Source of the DNA: Struthidea cinerea
Taxonomy: Eukaryota; Chordata; Aves; Passeriformes; Corcoracidae
Assembly: GCA_013397865.1 (NCBI GenBank)
Contig: VZTI01003765.1
Location: 464,398 to 528,397 of the forward strand
DNA: 64,000 nt
Direction: 5' to 3'
The notes beneath the pieces were generated by a model. The model was not told the DNA's origin and did not search any database. It worked only from the letters and a program-made list of their open reading frames with translations. Below, one piece after another: positions 63,615 through 64,000 of this stretch (positions are counted from its first letter, which is position 1; each line of letters opens with the position of its first letter). The position numbers and the translations under genes are program-made.

Positions 63615-63778
63615 GCTCACACACATGCGGGTCCAGCCCCGCACAAGCCCCTGCACGCCCATCCAGCCATGCCCGGCAGCTCCGGCCCGGCCGGGGCGGA
63701 GAGTCCGGCCGGCTGCAGCCCCCCCGGGCCGTTCCTCCCCCGCGTACCTGCCGCGGGCCGGGGAGGCGGCAGCTGAGT

Positions 63779-63834
63779 CTATATAGCTGGTGGGTTATAA
63801 TGGGGCTGTCCCCCGGGGGGGAGGACCATAAAAG
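63779..63834. promoter_or_regulatory. Candidate core promoter with TATA-like elements
   Basis: CTATATAG at 63779-63786 sits exactly at the edge of the CpG island; a TTATAAT lies at 63795-63801 and a CATAAAAG at 63827-63834. CTATATAG is self-complementary, so it could serve a plus-strand start near 63815 or a minus-strand start near 63750. No gene is visible in either direction within the window. Confidence 0.35.
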
Positions 63835-64000
63835 AAACACGTTTCATTTACAAGTTTCCCCCAGCTGGCCCCCGACTTTAGTCCTTATTCCCTTTCTGGA
63901 GAGGGGATGGGGGGAGATGGCTTCCCCCCCGCCCTCCCTTTTCATGTATCTACCCTAGGCCAAAATCTTTGCTTTCACTTCCAAATCCTCAAGCTTTCCC
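63835..64000. other. Window edge, no recognised feature
   Basis: Moderate GC with C- and G-runs (63885-63935), then AT-richer sequence. No ORF or repeat was recognised. Confidence 0.6.

Larger units (their letters stand above)
62641..63775. promoter_or_regulatory. Large CpG island at the right edge
   Basis: GC-rich block of more than 1.1 kb; I count about 41 CpG in 63481-63780 alone. Frames on both strands are open for 80-171 codons but contradict one another and match nothing I know. In particular the CDK-inhibitor domain of CDKN1C, the expected next gene, is not seen. It contains one N (63164) and a 14-bp tandem repeat. Probably promoter or first-exon DNA for a gene beyond the edge, or a distal regulatory island. 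Confidence 0.75.

Noticed and set aside
62868..63840. Long frames (up to 171 codons) at the right edge as possible CDKN1C or other exons
   Set aside because: No CDK-inhibitor domain or other recognisable motif, contradictory frames on both strands, and an N inside several of them.
1..64000. CRISPR arrays, operons, tRNA or rRNA genes
   Set aside because: No regularly spaced repeats, no cloverleaf or rRNA landmarks recognised; the DNA is vertebrate nuclear.

Overview
The window is nuclear DNA of a bird. At least seven fragments of the avian CR1 LINE are present, most ending in the diagnostic ATTCTATGA-type 3' tail, alongside older amniote repeats (MIR-like SINEs and a worn CR1 subfamily). GC is low over most of the window, there are no dense ORFs, and two CpG islands stand out. 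The species cannot be fixed from the sequence alone.

Only one protein-coding gene is recognised. Positions 40025-40228 (+) hold the terminal coding exon of KCNQ1, the Kv7.1 voltage-gated potassium channel alpha subunit. It encodes the end of the tetramerising coiled coil and the conserved LPTYEQL (PY) motif. It has a good branch point, polypyrimidine tract and AG acceptor, and starts in phase 0 at the codon equivalent to human V599. Everything to its left (1-40024) is therefore the last KCNQ1 intron, which runs past the window edge. The 3' UTR follows, with an AAT microsatellite and an AATAAA signal at 40931.

Layout: 1-40024 is intron with seven young-to-middle-aged CR1 pieces (five sense, two antisense), an additional small CR1 tail, three or four MIR-type SINE relics and scattered simple repeats. 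40025 to about 40960 is the KCNQ1 exon and 3' UTR. 41-58.4 kb is gene-poor flank with a 144-nt pure pyrimidine (CTTTT)n tract, a composite MIR-like SINE at 43.7 kb, two runs of N in poly-A tracts and an ancient antisense CR1 at 50.8 kb. 58.45-59.0 kb is a CpG island with a CTCF-like core motif. 62.6-63.8 kb is a second CpG island, ending in TATA-like elements close to the window edge.

In mammals the next gene after KCNQ1 is CDKN1C, on the opposite strand. No CDKN1C coding sequence is visible here, so it is presumably beyond the right edge or absent in this lineage. The right-hand CpG island may be regulatory DNA or the promoter of whatever gene lies next. No undescribed protein system was found. 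The most interesting leads are the two CpG islands, the CTCF-like site, one exon-like segment at 61.0 kb and the lineage-specific linker in the KCNQ1 tail.
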